This document shows positions 56,238 to 64,000 of a stretch of 64,000 nt of DNA, one piece after another. The notes under the pieces were generated by a model, which had not been told where the DNA came from, did no database searches, and saw nothing but the letters and a program-made list of their open reading frames with translations. The DNA is from Sphingomonas sp. H160509. Lineage in GTDB: Bacteria; Pseudomonadota; Alphaproteobacteria; Sphingomonadales; Sphingomonadaceae. The number at the start of each line of letters is the position of its first letter. The first letter of the stretch is position 1. The position numbers and the translations under genes were made by a program. The DNA lies in the NCBI RefSeq assembly GCF_024124765.2, contig NZ_JAMXSR020000002.1, forward strand, positions 3,554,001 through 3,618,000, given 5' to 3'.

Positions 56238-57255
56238 CTAGCGGGGCAGGCGGGTCGCGGCAACGCCGTTGGCGCTGGCTCGACACGCGGTGCTGCGTGG
56301 CATGAGGTGATGCAGTGTCGCGATCGCCGCCAGCGCGACGATCGTGCCAAGCAGGATGTCGATCAGATAGTGCGTACCCTCGACGGGCGTCGACAGCAGC
56401 ATAGCCGTGTTCAGGGCAAGCACCGGCCAGCGCAGCCGCGGCAGGCGCCACGCGGCGTTGATGTAAAGCGTCGCGGCGGCGGCGTGGAAGCTTGGCGCTG
56501 ATACGATGCCGCGCAGATGGCCAAGGTCGACCACCCGCACGCTGTGATCGCGGAGTGCAGGTATCAGCCCATGCTGCCATTGTTCGCTCTCGGGCATATA
56601 GGCGATTGGTTGATGCCACAGATACGAGAACGGACCGATCGCCGGCATGAAGGCGTAGAGGGATCAGCGTGCCGATCGCGGTCAGCCAGAACGTCGCGAG
56701 GAACCGGTGCGCGGCGACGCGGTCACCTGTGTAGGCAAAGGTCGCGAACAGGATCGCGGGCGTCAGGTAGATGCTGCGATATGCCGCTAGACCAAGCGTT
56801 TGCAGGACCGGGGTCTCTGCTACAAGCCGATACCATGCGAGCCAGTCGAAATGCAGCAGCGCATCGATCCGCTGGAGTGCTGCATCGTGGAACCCATGCG
56901 TCAGCGCCGCGACCGGGTAGCTCGCCACCGCGCCCATCAGTGCCAGCAGGGTGAAGACGCCGTAATACTCGGCGCAGTCTGCGACCGCGCGCGCATGACG
57001 CCAGGGGCGGTCGCGAAGGCCGAAGCGCAACGCCAGCAGGACGACGCCGCTTACGTAGAATGGCATGTTGTCGGCGTCGTACGGGTCGATCGATAGGCCC
57101 GCGACATGCATCATCACCGTCAACATCGCCAGGCTGAGGATCATCCCACCTCCGATCCACCATCCATAATCGGGCACGCTGTCGTGTGCGGGCAGCGCCC
57201 CGCGGTGGATGTCGGCGGGCAGCCGCGGGTTAGTTGCAATCGAAACGTCATTCAT
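56238..57255 (-). CDS. PAP2-superfamily membrane phosphatase / inositolphosphorylceramide synthase-like protein (frameshifted)
   Basis: About 338 residues with six or more membrane helices. The lipid phosphatase motifs are in the C-terminal part: SAPSFHAAAATLY and STPVEGTHYLIDILLG, which correspond to the conserved His regions of PAP2-type enzymes. The N-terminal half has MMHVAGLSIDPYDADN. The frame breaks near 56655-56668 between TAIGTLIPL and AFMPAIGPFSYLW. A lipid-headgroup transferase or phosphatase role in the inner membrane is possible; sphingomonads make glycosphingolipids, but a link is speculation. Confidence 0.78.
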
Positions 57256-57407
57256 GGTCGGCGAACGCGTATCACATACGGGGGAACAAGCGACCCTCGT
57301 CGGCTGGATCGGCTTTCGTTTGGCTGAACGGTAACGAACGACGAGCGTCGCCCTGCCGTAGGACGACGCCCGCTATAGCCGCGGTTTCACGGTCTCAGTC
57401 GCTGGCT

Positions 57408-58860
57408 TCAGAACGAACCGGGGACCATACGTTGCGCGGTGGTCGGCGCTGCGGGGATCAGCAGGTCCTGACGGGTGCTCGCGGTGGTTCTTGCCGACTG
57501 CGCGCTGACATCGCTGGTGATCGCCGAGCAGGTGCGGCCCGCCAGGAAATCGAGCGCGCGACGCGTGGACGCCTCGCGTGCGTCGCCAAGTGGGAAGCCG
57601 ATATCGTCGGTCGCGCGACAGGTCGCTTCCACGGTCGACGCGAGGCCATCGAAGTAATTGCCGTTGCGCGCCGCGTTCTGCGTCGCGAACGCGATCACAC
57701 GCAGACGATCGTCGCAGGCGGGCTTGTCGAGAGCGATCTGCCCGACGGGCTTGCCGTAGGTATTGGTTCCGATCAGCGCCGAATTGCCGTGGAGATACGG
57801 TGTGAAGGCATTGATCAAAAGTTCGCTCGCCGATGCGGTGCCGCCGCTGCCGATGAATGCGATCCGCGTCGGCGCGATCGACTCGGGTTGTGGTGCGAAG
57901 AACCGCGTCTCGTTGTTCGAGGCCTTCTCCGTGCGGAACGTCGTATAGTCGAACACCTCGGACGTTGATCGCCCCCCGCCAAGGAGGTCGCCGAGATACT
58001 CCGACGTCGCGACAAGACCACCGCCATTGTAGCGCAGGTCGATGATGACCTTCGTCACGCCCTGCGCACGGAAATTCGCGAACGCTGTTTTCAGCGCGGG
58101 TTCGGCCGTGGAGATGAACGTGCGCAAGTTGATGTAACCAACGCGCTGACCGCTATCCTCGATGATCTTCGCGCCGTACCGCGACGAGACCGGCAACAGT
58201 GAGAAGTCGGCCTTGGTGACGGTCACGTCCCGTGTACCGGCAGCGTCCGAGACACGAAAAACGCGCGCCGTACCGGTCGTGTCAGGACCGAATGCGGTGG
58301 TCAGCCCGGCCGTGCCCTCGGCAGTGATGATGGCACTGACGGTCCGCAGATTGCTCGATGTCGTACCGATCGCGAGGATCTCGGCACCGCGGTCGATCCC
58401 GGCGGCAAGGGCAGGAGCGCCCTCGAACGATTCCCGCCGCGAAGAGCCGCTGGCCGGTCTGGTCGAGCGCGAACCGAATGCCGAAACCAGCGCTCGATCC
58501 CGAGGCGTAATAGGCGTTCTCTTCCTTGATCGACGTCAGGTAGGTGAAGAACCGATCCTTGCGCTGCGCTCGAGCGGTCGCGGTCAGCGCGTCGATATAG
58601 CTATCGACCGTCGTGTACCCCGCAGGGCTCAAGGTCGCAGGCAGCGTATCGGGCAACAGATACCATTCGCGAATCTGCGCCGAAGCCCAGTCCTGGCGTT
58701 CGCGCAACGAACATCCCGCGGTTGCGGTCGGCGTGGGTGTCGGCGTAACGCCAATAGCACCACCGGTACCACCACCGGTCGAGTTCGTATTGCCGTCGCT
58801 ACCTCCGCAGCCCGACAGCATCGCAGCTATCGCCAGCATTGTCCCGAACCGTGCCCGCAT
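57408..58860 (-). CDS. S41-family C-terminal-processing-like peptidase, lipoprotein (frameshifted)
   Basis: About 483 residues. Lipoprotein signal with lipobox in MLSGCGG, a Gly/Thr-rich linker (GVTPTPTPTATAGC), a helical N-terminal domain, a PDZ-like region (GAPALAAGIDRGAEILAIGT) and the S41 serine protease core: YINLRTFISTAEPALK, VIIDLRYNGGG, the catalytic Ser in GSGGTASASELL and Lys in IGTNTYGKPVGQ. The frame breaks near 58428-58436 (an extra G), restoring RLFAAESFEGAPAL. Anchored at a membrane facing the periplasm. Confidence 0.9.
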
Positions 58861-59041
58861 TGCCTAATCTCCACCCGTTCGACGGAGGCTACGGAATTCG
58901 CCGTACGATGCTAGCAGGAAATCGAAGATTGATCCGATGTCGGCAGATTTTGACGGTGCGGCTGGCAGTATACCCGCCAGCGTCACCTGCCATCGCCATT
59001 ATGACGGGGTAGGAAGGGCCCGGAGTCTGCAGACTATGCCG

Positions 59042-59722
59042 TTAGCTGACCGCTTCGACGACGGCCGCGCGGAGTTCGGGAATGCCCATGCCGTACTCGC
59101 TGGACGTGACGAGGATGTCGGGATGTGCGGCCGGACGCTTGCGCGCCTCGATCGCGGTGCGCTCGGTGACGTCGACCAGTTCGGACGCCTTGATCTTGTC
59201 CGCCTTGGTCAGGACCATGCGGTAGCTGACCGCGGCCTTGTCGAGCATCTCGAGGATCTCGCGGTCGACGTCCTTGATGCCGTGGCGCGAGTCGATCAGC
59301 ACGAGCGCGCGCTTCAACACGTCACGCCCGCGGAGGAAATCGTTGATCAGGAAACGCCATTTCTTGACGACGTCCTTGGGCGCCTTGGCGAACCCGTAGC
59401 CGGGCATGTCGACCAGGCGAAACGCGAGCGGCGCTCCGACGTCGAAGAAGTTCAGCTCCTGCGTGCGGCCCGGCGTGTTCGACGTGCGCGCCATCGAATT
59501 GCGCCCGGTCAGCGCGTTCAACAGCGACGACTTGCCGACGTTCGAGCGACCGGCGAACGCTACTTCCGGCACCGACGCATCGGGCAGGAACTCAAGCGTC
59601 GGCGCCGACTTCAGGAAGCCCACATGCCCCGCGAACAGCTTCCGCGCATGCTCCAGCATCTCCGGCGTAAACGGCGCGTCGGTCTGCTCGAGATCGGAAC
59701 CTAAGTTGGGAACGTCGTTCAC
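59042..59722 (-). CDS. engB: Ribosome biogenesis GTPase EngB
   Basis: 226 residues from a GTG (59722) that overlaps the yidC TGA. Circularly ordinary P-loop GTPase needed for 50S assembly: G1 FAGRSNVGKSSLLNAL, G2/G3 region TSNTPGRTQELNFF and LVDMPGYGFAKAP, G4 LTKADKIK, and G5 TSSEYGMG. Last gene of the rpmH-rnpA-yidD-yidC-engB operon. Intact. Confidence 0.95.
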   Translation of the reverse strand: MNDVPNLGSDLEQTDAPFTPEMLEHARKLFAGHVGFLKSAPTLEFLPDASVPEVAFAGRSNVGKSSLLNALTGRNSMARTSNTPGRTQELNFFDVGAPLAFRLVDMPGYGFAKAPKDVVKKWRFLINDFLRGRDVLKRALVLIDSRHGIKDVDREILEMLDKAAVSYRMVLTKADKIKASELVDVTERTAIEARKRPAAHPDILVTSSEYGMGIPELRAAVVEAVS

Positions 59723-61428
59723 TTGGTCACCGGCACTTTCAGGCCCGGATGGCGGGCGTAGAGCAGCTTCTGTTGGATGATCGTCAGGCAGTTCGACGTG
59801 ATCCAGTACACCTGGAGGCCGACCGCGAACGGCGCCATGACGAACATCAGCACCCATGGCAGCAGCTTGAAGACCTGCTTCTGCGTATCGTCCATCGGCG
59901 TCGGGTTCAGCTTGAACTGGAAGTACATGCTGATGCCCAGGATGATCGGCACGACACCGATCGCGATCATGTGCGGCGGCGTGAACGGCAGCAGGCCGAA
60001 CAGGTTGAGCGGCGTCAGCGGATCGGGCGCGGACAGATCCTTGATCCACGCGACGAACGGCTGGTGACGCATCTCGATCGTCAGCATCAGCACCTTGTAC
60101 AGCGCATACATGATCGGGATCTGGAGCAGCGTCGGGGCGCAACCGGCGAGTGGATTGACCTTCTCCGCCTTGTACAGCGCCATCACTTCCTGCTGCATGC
60201 GGACCTTGTCGTCCTTATACTTCTCCTGCAGCAGCTTCATTTTCGGCTGGACGGCGCGCATCGCGGCCATCGACTTGAACTGGCGCTGGGCGATCGGGAA
60301 CAGCAGGCCGCGGATCGTCACGGTCAGCAGGATGATCGCGACGCCGAAGTTGCCGACCATGCGGAACAGCCAGTCGAGATAGTAGAAGATCGGCTTCTCG
60401 ACGATCCGGAACCAGCCCCAGTCGATCGCGTAATCGAGCTTGGCAACGCCGCCGGCCTGATCGGTGTAGCGATCGAGCAGCCGGACTTCCTTGGCGCCGG
60501 CGAAGAAGCGCGAGACCTGCGTGATCGACTGGCCGGGTGCGACCTGTTTGGGCTGGAGCGCGTAATCGGCCTGGTACGCCTTGTTGGCGCCGGCGCGGAA
60601 CTGGCCGTCGAACGCCTGGCCCTGGTCTGGGATGATCGCGGTCAGCCAGTATTTGTCGGTGAAGCCGAGCCAGCCGCCGGTCGTAGTGAACTTCTGCGCG
60701 GCCTCGTCGATGTCCTTGTAGTTCGGACGGTAATGCGCGCCGCCATTGTCGACCGACATCGGCCCGACATGGATCGTCATCGACGACGGATCCTTCGAGA
60801 TGCCGACCCGGTTGACGAGGCCATAGGTGGCGACGGGGACGGGCGCGGTGCCGGCGTTGAGGACGGTCTGGCGGACCGTGAACATGTAATCCTGGTCGAC
60901 CGCGATCTGGATTCGGAAGCGCTGGCCGGTGGCGTTGGTCGCGTCGAGCGTGACCGGCGTGGTCGGCGTCAGCGTTGTCGCGCCCGAGGGCGTCCAGACG
61001 GCGTCGGCGGCGGGCGGGGTCAGGCCCTGCGCGCGCCAGCCGAAGCTTGCGAAATAGGCGTCGGGTGCGCCAGCGGGCGACAGCAGGCGGATCGGCGGCG
61101 AGTTCTTCGCGACGGTCTCATCATAGCCCTTGAGCACGAGATCGTCGATCCGCGCGCCCTTCAGGTTGATCGAACCGGACACGCGCGGCGTCTCGATGCG
61201 GATACGCGGGGTGCTCGCGATCACGGCGTTGCGATCGCCGATCGCCGCAGCTCCGTCTGCGGCCGGATCGGCTGCGGGGTTCGCAACGGCCTTGGTCTTG
61301 CCGCCCTCGATCCGCGTGACCGGCGGATTCGCGGTCGGGAAGAACTTGCCCTGGATCAGCGGCCATCCGAACAGGATCAGCGCCGCGATCACCGCGAACA
61401 GCACGAAATTCTGCTTGTCGTCTTTCAC
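59719..61428 (-). CDS. yidC: Membrane protein insertase YidC
   Basis: 569 residues, intact. Inserts and folds inner-membrane proteins with or without SecYEG. First helix NFVLFAVIAALILFGWPLI, a large periplasmic domain (about residues 60-330), then the conserved core: VGNFGVAIILLTVTIRGLLFP, LQEKYKDDKVRMQQEVMALYK, NPLAGCAPTLLQIPIMYALY and two further helices with LLPWVLMFVMAPFAVGLQVY. GTG 61428 overlaps the yidD stop by four bases. Confidence 0.97.
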   Translation of the reverse strand: MKDDKQNFVLFAVIAALILFGWPLIQGKFFPTANPPVTRIEGGKTKAVANPAADPAADGAAAIGDRNAVIASTPRIRIETPRVSGSINLKGARIDDLVLKGYDETVAKNSPPIRLLSPAGAPDAYFASFGWRAQGLTPPAADAVWTPSGATTLTPTTPVTLDATNATGQRFRIQIAVDQDYMFTVRQTVLNAGTAPVPVATYGLVNRVGISKDPSSMTIHVGPMSVDNGGAHYRPNYKDIDEAAQKFTTTGGWLGFTDKYWLTAIIPDQGQAFDGQFRAGANKAYQADYALQPKQVAPGQSITQVSRFFAGAKEVRLLDRYTDQAGGVAKLDYAIDWGWFRIVEKPIFYYLDWLFRMVGNFGVAIILLTVTIRGLLFPIAQRQFKSMAAMRAVQPKMKLLQEKYKDDKVRMQQEVMALYKAEKVNPLAGCAPTLLQIPIMYALYKVLMLTIEMRHQPFVAWIKDLSAPDPLTPLNLFGLLPFTPPHMIAIGVVPIILGISMYFQFKLNPTPMDDTQKQVFKLLPWVLMFVMAPFAVGLQVYWITSNCLTIIQQKLLYARHPGLKVPVTK

Positions 61429-61682
61429 AGGGCGGCGTCTTTCAGTTTCTTGTCGTTATCGGCGACTGGGTCAGGGACCGGGTCAGGTCCGTACCCGCCC
61501 CACGGATGGCAACGCGCGATACGCTTCGCCGCCAACCAGCCCCCCTTGAGCGCGCCATAGCGCCCAACGGCCTCGATTGCATAGGCGGAACACGAAGGAT
61601 CGTAGCGGCAACTCGATGGCAGGACGAGCGAGGGACCGAGTTGCCACGCGCGGGCAAGGAGGATGAGGAGGCGGGCTAGCAT
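61425..61682 (-). CDS. yidD: Membrane protein insertion efficiency factor YidD
   Basis: 85 residues. Small membrane-associated protein that assists YidC. The family core is SCRYDPSCSAYAIEAVGRYG with GGWLAAKRIARCHPWGGYG. Position between rnpA and yidC is canonical. Its stop overlaps the yidC GTG. Confidence 0.95.
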   Translation of the reverse strand: MLARLLILLARAWQLGPSLVLPSSCRYDPSCSAYAIEAVGRYGALKGGWLAAKRIARCHPWGGYGPDPVPDPVADNDKKLKDAAL

Positions 61683-61707
61683 AATGTGGCCGAGCCTCGG
61701 AGACCCT

Positions 61708-61768
61708 TAGAGTGTTTCCCCGCGAAGGCGGGGACCCAGTATGGGCTCCCGCCTTCGCGGGAGAACAA
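61708..61768. repeat. REP-like inverted pair (family A, copy 3)
   Basis: CCCCGCGAAGGCGGGGACCC and the inverse arm GGGCTCCCGCCTTCGCGGGA separated by only a few bases (CAGTAT). It lies between rnpA and yidD. Confidence 0.82.
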
Positions 61769-61817
61769 GGGGCGGGGGCAATCGCCCGTTCTGCACCGCG
61801 CCACCCAAACCCAAGTA

Positions 61818-61925
61818 CCACCCCGGCGGAGGCCGGGGCCCAGTTGGGGGACGTAGCTAACAAAAGGCTGCGCTGCATCACGGCCGCTTTCCCACCTGGG
61901 CCCCGGCCTTCGCCGGGGTGGTGGT
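61818..61925. repeat. REP-like inverted pair (family A, copy 4), right arm inside rnpA
   Basis: CACCCCGGCGGAGGCCGGGG with CCCAG, then 55 bases, then the inverse arm CTGGGCCCCGGCCTTCGCCG followed by GGGTGG. The right arm (about 61890-61922) is part of the rnpA reading frame. Confidence 0.82.
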
Positions 61926-62289
61926 GTTCGCGAGAGTGGCAACCTTACCTGCTGGCGTGTCAACAGCTTGCGGCGTAACCTTGCGGAACGCCTTGCCGAG
62001 CTCGGTGCGCAATAACGCGTAATCCCGCTCGACCCCGCCGTTGCGCCCGATCAACACATGGTCAGCCCCGGCAACGCCGCGCTCCGCCAACAGCTCACGC
62101 GCCAGCGCCCGCAACCGCCGTTTCATGCGGTTCCGGACGACGGCGTTGCCAATCTTCTTGGTGACGGTGAAGCCGATTCGCATCGTCTCGTCACCGTCAT
62201 CGCGGGGGGCGCATGAGCAGGACGAATCCCGGCATCGGTGCGCGCTTCCCCGCATTCGCCGCGAGAAAATCGCGGCGTTTGTCTAGAAT
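61878..62289 (-). CDS. rnpA: Ribonuclease P protein component (frameshifted, unusual start)
   Basis: About 136 residues. Protein subunit of RNase P for tRNA 5' maturation. Starts near ILDKRRDFLAANAGKRAPMP, then FTVTKKIGNAVVRNRMKRRL with the RNR signature. The frame breaks at G6 (62204-62209), restoring LLMRPRDDGDETMRIGFT. No ATG, GTG or TTG lies between the rpmH stop and the core; candidates are an ATT at 62289-62287 or ATG 62433, seven bases before the rpmH start. The last 14 or so codons (TTPAKAGAQVGKRP) are REP sequence. Confidence 0.88.
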
Positions 62290-62291
62290 GG

Positions 62292-62426
62292 TTAGGCCGA
62301 CAGCTTCTTGCGACCGCGTGCGCGGCGTGCGTGGATCACTGCCCGGCCGCCGACCGTCGCCATCCGTGCGCGGAAGCCGTGACGGCGTGCGCGTACCAGG
62401 TTGCTCGGCTGAAAGGTCCGCTTCAT
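62292..62426 (-). CDS. rpmH: 50S ribosomal protein L34
   Basis: 44 residues, MKRTFQPSNLVRARRHGFRA to GRKKLSA, matching L34 at full length. TAGGGA lies eight bases before ATG 62426. First gene of the rnpA-yidD-yidC-engB operon; its TAA stop at 62292-62294 is three bases from the possible rnpA start. Confidence 0.98.
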   Translation of the reverse strand: MKRTFQPSNLVRARRHGFRARMATVGGRAVIHARRARGRKKLSA

Positions 62427-62452
62427 TGGTCATTCCCTAGGTCATCAAATAG

Positions 62453-62476
62453 AAAACGGCCGCCACGGGGACGGCC
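62453..62476 (-). terminator. Terminator or leader hairpin before rpmH
   Basis: On the minus strand GGCCGTC / GGCGGCC with loop CCCGT and one U-G pair, followed by GTTTTC. It could end the PGPGW gene transcript or form an attenuator in the rpmH leader. Confidence 0.6.
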
Positions 62477-62513
62477 TTGATGGCTGGGCGCTTACGGAAA
62501 GGGCGGCGGTAAG

Positions 62514-62826
62514 TCAATTCGCACCCGTCGTAACGGTCGTGTTTTTGGCAGCCTTGGCACGCTCATGCCGTCGCATCGCGCTCTGCCGCCGCATCATCCG
62601 ATCGACGAAATGCCCGGTCCGTGGCCAGCGCCGCTTCAGCCGCGCCCATTTGAGCCGTGCCCAGCGCGAATTGCGCAGGACGAGGACCATCCCGCCCGCG
62701 AACAGGAAGATACCCGCAGGCCCCGGCAGCGGCGCGAGCAAGGGCGCACTCAGGGATCAACACTATCCCGAGCACCAACTGGCCGAAGCGAAGGACGGGG
62801 GAGCGGACTGCTTTCACGGAAGGCAT
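62514..62826 (-). CDS. PGPGW-family small membrane protein (frameshifted)
   Basis: About 103 residues from ATG 62826 (MPSVKAVRSPVLRFGQLVLG). Two hydrophobic segments flank the PGPAGIFLFAGGMVLVLRNS stretch typical of the PGPGW membrane family; the C-terminal half is very basic (RWARLKWARLKRRWPRTG) and likely cytoplasmic. The frame breaks near 62752-62762 between GIVL and SAPLLAPLPGPAG. Function unknown. Divergent from comM. Confidence 0.75.
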
Positions 62827-62947
62827 GTGGGTCCGGTGTATTAGGTTCGCAAGACGGCGTGATCGGAGAGTTCCGTGCCGCCTATCCTTGCAGACATGGC
62901 AAATCGGGTATGAATAAGGCGTGACGTCGTGTCGCGGGGGAGCGGGC

Positions 62948-64000
62948 ATGGCGGCGATGGTAGCGACGGTGGCGTATATGGGACTCGAAGCGCGCGCGGT
63001 CGAGGTGCAAGTCCAACTGATTCCAGGACTTCCCGCGTTCAACGTGGTCGGCTTGGCAGACAAGGCGGTCGGCGAAAGTCGCGAACGCGTGCGCGGCGCG
63101 ATCGCCGGGATGGGACTATCGCTGCCGCCGAAACGGATTGCGGTGAACCTGTCGCCCGCCGATCTCCCTAAAGAAGGGTCGCATTTCGATCTTCCTATCG
63201 CGCTGGCGTTGCTGGCGGCGATGGGCGTGGTCGATGCCGAAGCGCTGGCGGATTACGTGATCGTCGGCGAACTAGGGCTCGATGCGCGGATCACCGCGTC
63301 GCCGGGCGTGTTGCTCGCTGCGCTGCATGCGTCGGAAGTGGGGAAGGGGGCTCGTTTGCCCCGCGGCGCAGGGCTCGGAAGCGGCATGGGCGGGCGAGAT
63401 CGAGGTCATCGCCGCGCCGGATCTGCTTTCGTTGCTCAATCACTTCAAGGGCCACGGCCTGCTCAGCCCACCAAAACCGGGAATCGTCGAGCACGCCGAT
63501 CATGGTCCGGACCTGCGTCAGGTGAAAGGGCAGGAGACCGCGAAGCGCGCGCTGGAGATCGCAGCTGCCGGATCGCATAATTTGCTGATGGTAGGCCCGC
63601 CGGGTTCCGGCAAGTCGCTGATGGCCTCGTGCCTGCCCGGGATCCTGCCACCGCTCGACCCGGCCGAGGCACTCGAGGTGTCGATGGTCCAGTCGGTGGC
63701 CGGCACCCTGACCGGCGGTCGCTTGACCCGCACGCGGCCTTTTCGGGCCCCGCATCATTCCGCCTCGATGGCGGCACTCACCGGGGGCGGCTTGAAGGTA
63801 AAGCCGGGGGAGGTGAGCCTTGCGCATCTCGGCGTGCTCTTCCTCGACGAACTCCCGGAGTTCCAGCGCGCCGTCCTCGATTCGCTGCGCCAACCGCTTG
63901 AGACGGGTACGGTCAGCGTTGCCCGCGCCAACGCGCACGTCACCTTTCCTGCCCGTGTCCAATTGATCGCCGCGATGAACCCATGTCGGTGCGGGCATCT
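62948..64000 (+). CDS. comM: YifB/ComM-family Mg chelatase-like AAA ATPase (3' truncated by window, frameshifted)
   Basis: At least 350 residues are present. N-terminal domain AYMGLEARAVEVQVQLIPGL with VVGLADKAVGESRERVRGAI and NLSPADLPKEGSHFDLPIA; AAA+ domain with Walker A VGPPGSGKSLMA, then PFRAPHHSASMAALTGGG and Walker B HLGVLFLDELPEF. ComM helicases promote branch migration in natural transformation; YifB function varies. The G5 run at 63346-63350 breaks the frame; corrected it reads ASEVGKGLVCPAAQGSEA. ATG 62948 has GGGGGAG five bases upstream. Confidence 0.93.

Noticed and set aside
1..64000. Long antisense frames throughout (for example opposite rnr, ubiB, yidC, the class II DAHP synthase)
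   Set aside because: In high-GC DNA the strand opposite a gene is often open. These products are Arg-rich, low in hydrophobic order and match no families.
1..64000. CRISPR arrays, rRNA genes, prophage or insertion sequences
   Set aside because: No regular direct repeats with spacers, no rRNA sequence, and no transposase, integrase or phage structural genes were seen.

Overview
The window is a high-GC alphaproteobacterial chromosome segment, most probably from Sphingomonas or a close relative. The evidence is a TonB receptor with a cluster of tryptophan-halogenase-like flavoproteins and a JmjC/cupin protein, the gene order rpmH-rnpA-yidD-yidC-engB, trpS-murJ-secB diverging from Tim44-mltA-smr, the cluster ubiE-ubiB-coaBC-dut-moeB, and REP-like repeats in gaps between genes. 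All genes look chromosomal; no phage, plasmid, IS or CRISPR was seen.

Layout. 1-1782: argS end and a SPOR protein, then a gene-free stretch of lower GC. 2454-12515: glpD, rnr, two related small membrane proteins, a saccharopine-dehydrogenase-like oxidoreductase, a TfoX-like protein, an ABC exporter, an intracellular PHB depolymerase and a stress-type flavin protein. 12746-23511: the accessory island, with a JmjC/cupin gene, four tandem halogenase-like genes chained by 4-nt overlaps, and a divergent TonB receptor. 23700-32430: yghU, tRNA-Glu, class II DAHP synthase, a 2-hydroxyacid dehydrogenase, cysS, rpsU, an FKBP, a tiny exported protein and a PPP phosphatase. 32636-38458: an M48 peptidase and surface-polysaccharide genes (wecC, wecB, galU, a polyprenyl glycosylphosphotransferase). 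38602-46126: moeB, an exported protein, dut, coaBC, a membrane protein, ubiB, ubiE, mutM, rpsT. 46559-54221: dnaA, trpS, murJ, secB, Tim44-like, mltA, smr. 54443-64000: dapE, a GST, a PAP2-type protein, an S41 lipoprotein peptidase, engB-yidC-yidD-rnpA-rpmH, a PGPGW protein and the start of comM.

About two dozen conserved genes are broken by single-base indels, mostly in or beside G/C runs (glpD, rnr, cysS, wecB, coaBC, murJ, dapE, rnpA, comM and others). Several are normally essential and downstream overlaps remain intact, so most of these are probably sequencing errors rather than real pseudogenes. I give corrected spans; two spurious gene fusions (moeB with the glycosyltransferase, murJ with trpS) are resolved.

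The most interesting biology is the halogenase operon. Three paralogs keep the catalytic Lys, the Glu-Ser pair and the WxWxIP motif. The fourth (16973-18376) has lost all of them but remains in the chain. Also notable are four GANTC methylation sites within 48 bp upstream of dnaA, an rnpA without a usual start codon downstream of rpmH whose 3' end is made of REP sequence, and a two-copy mini-element of about 110 bp.
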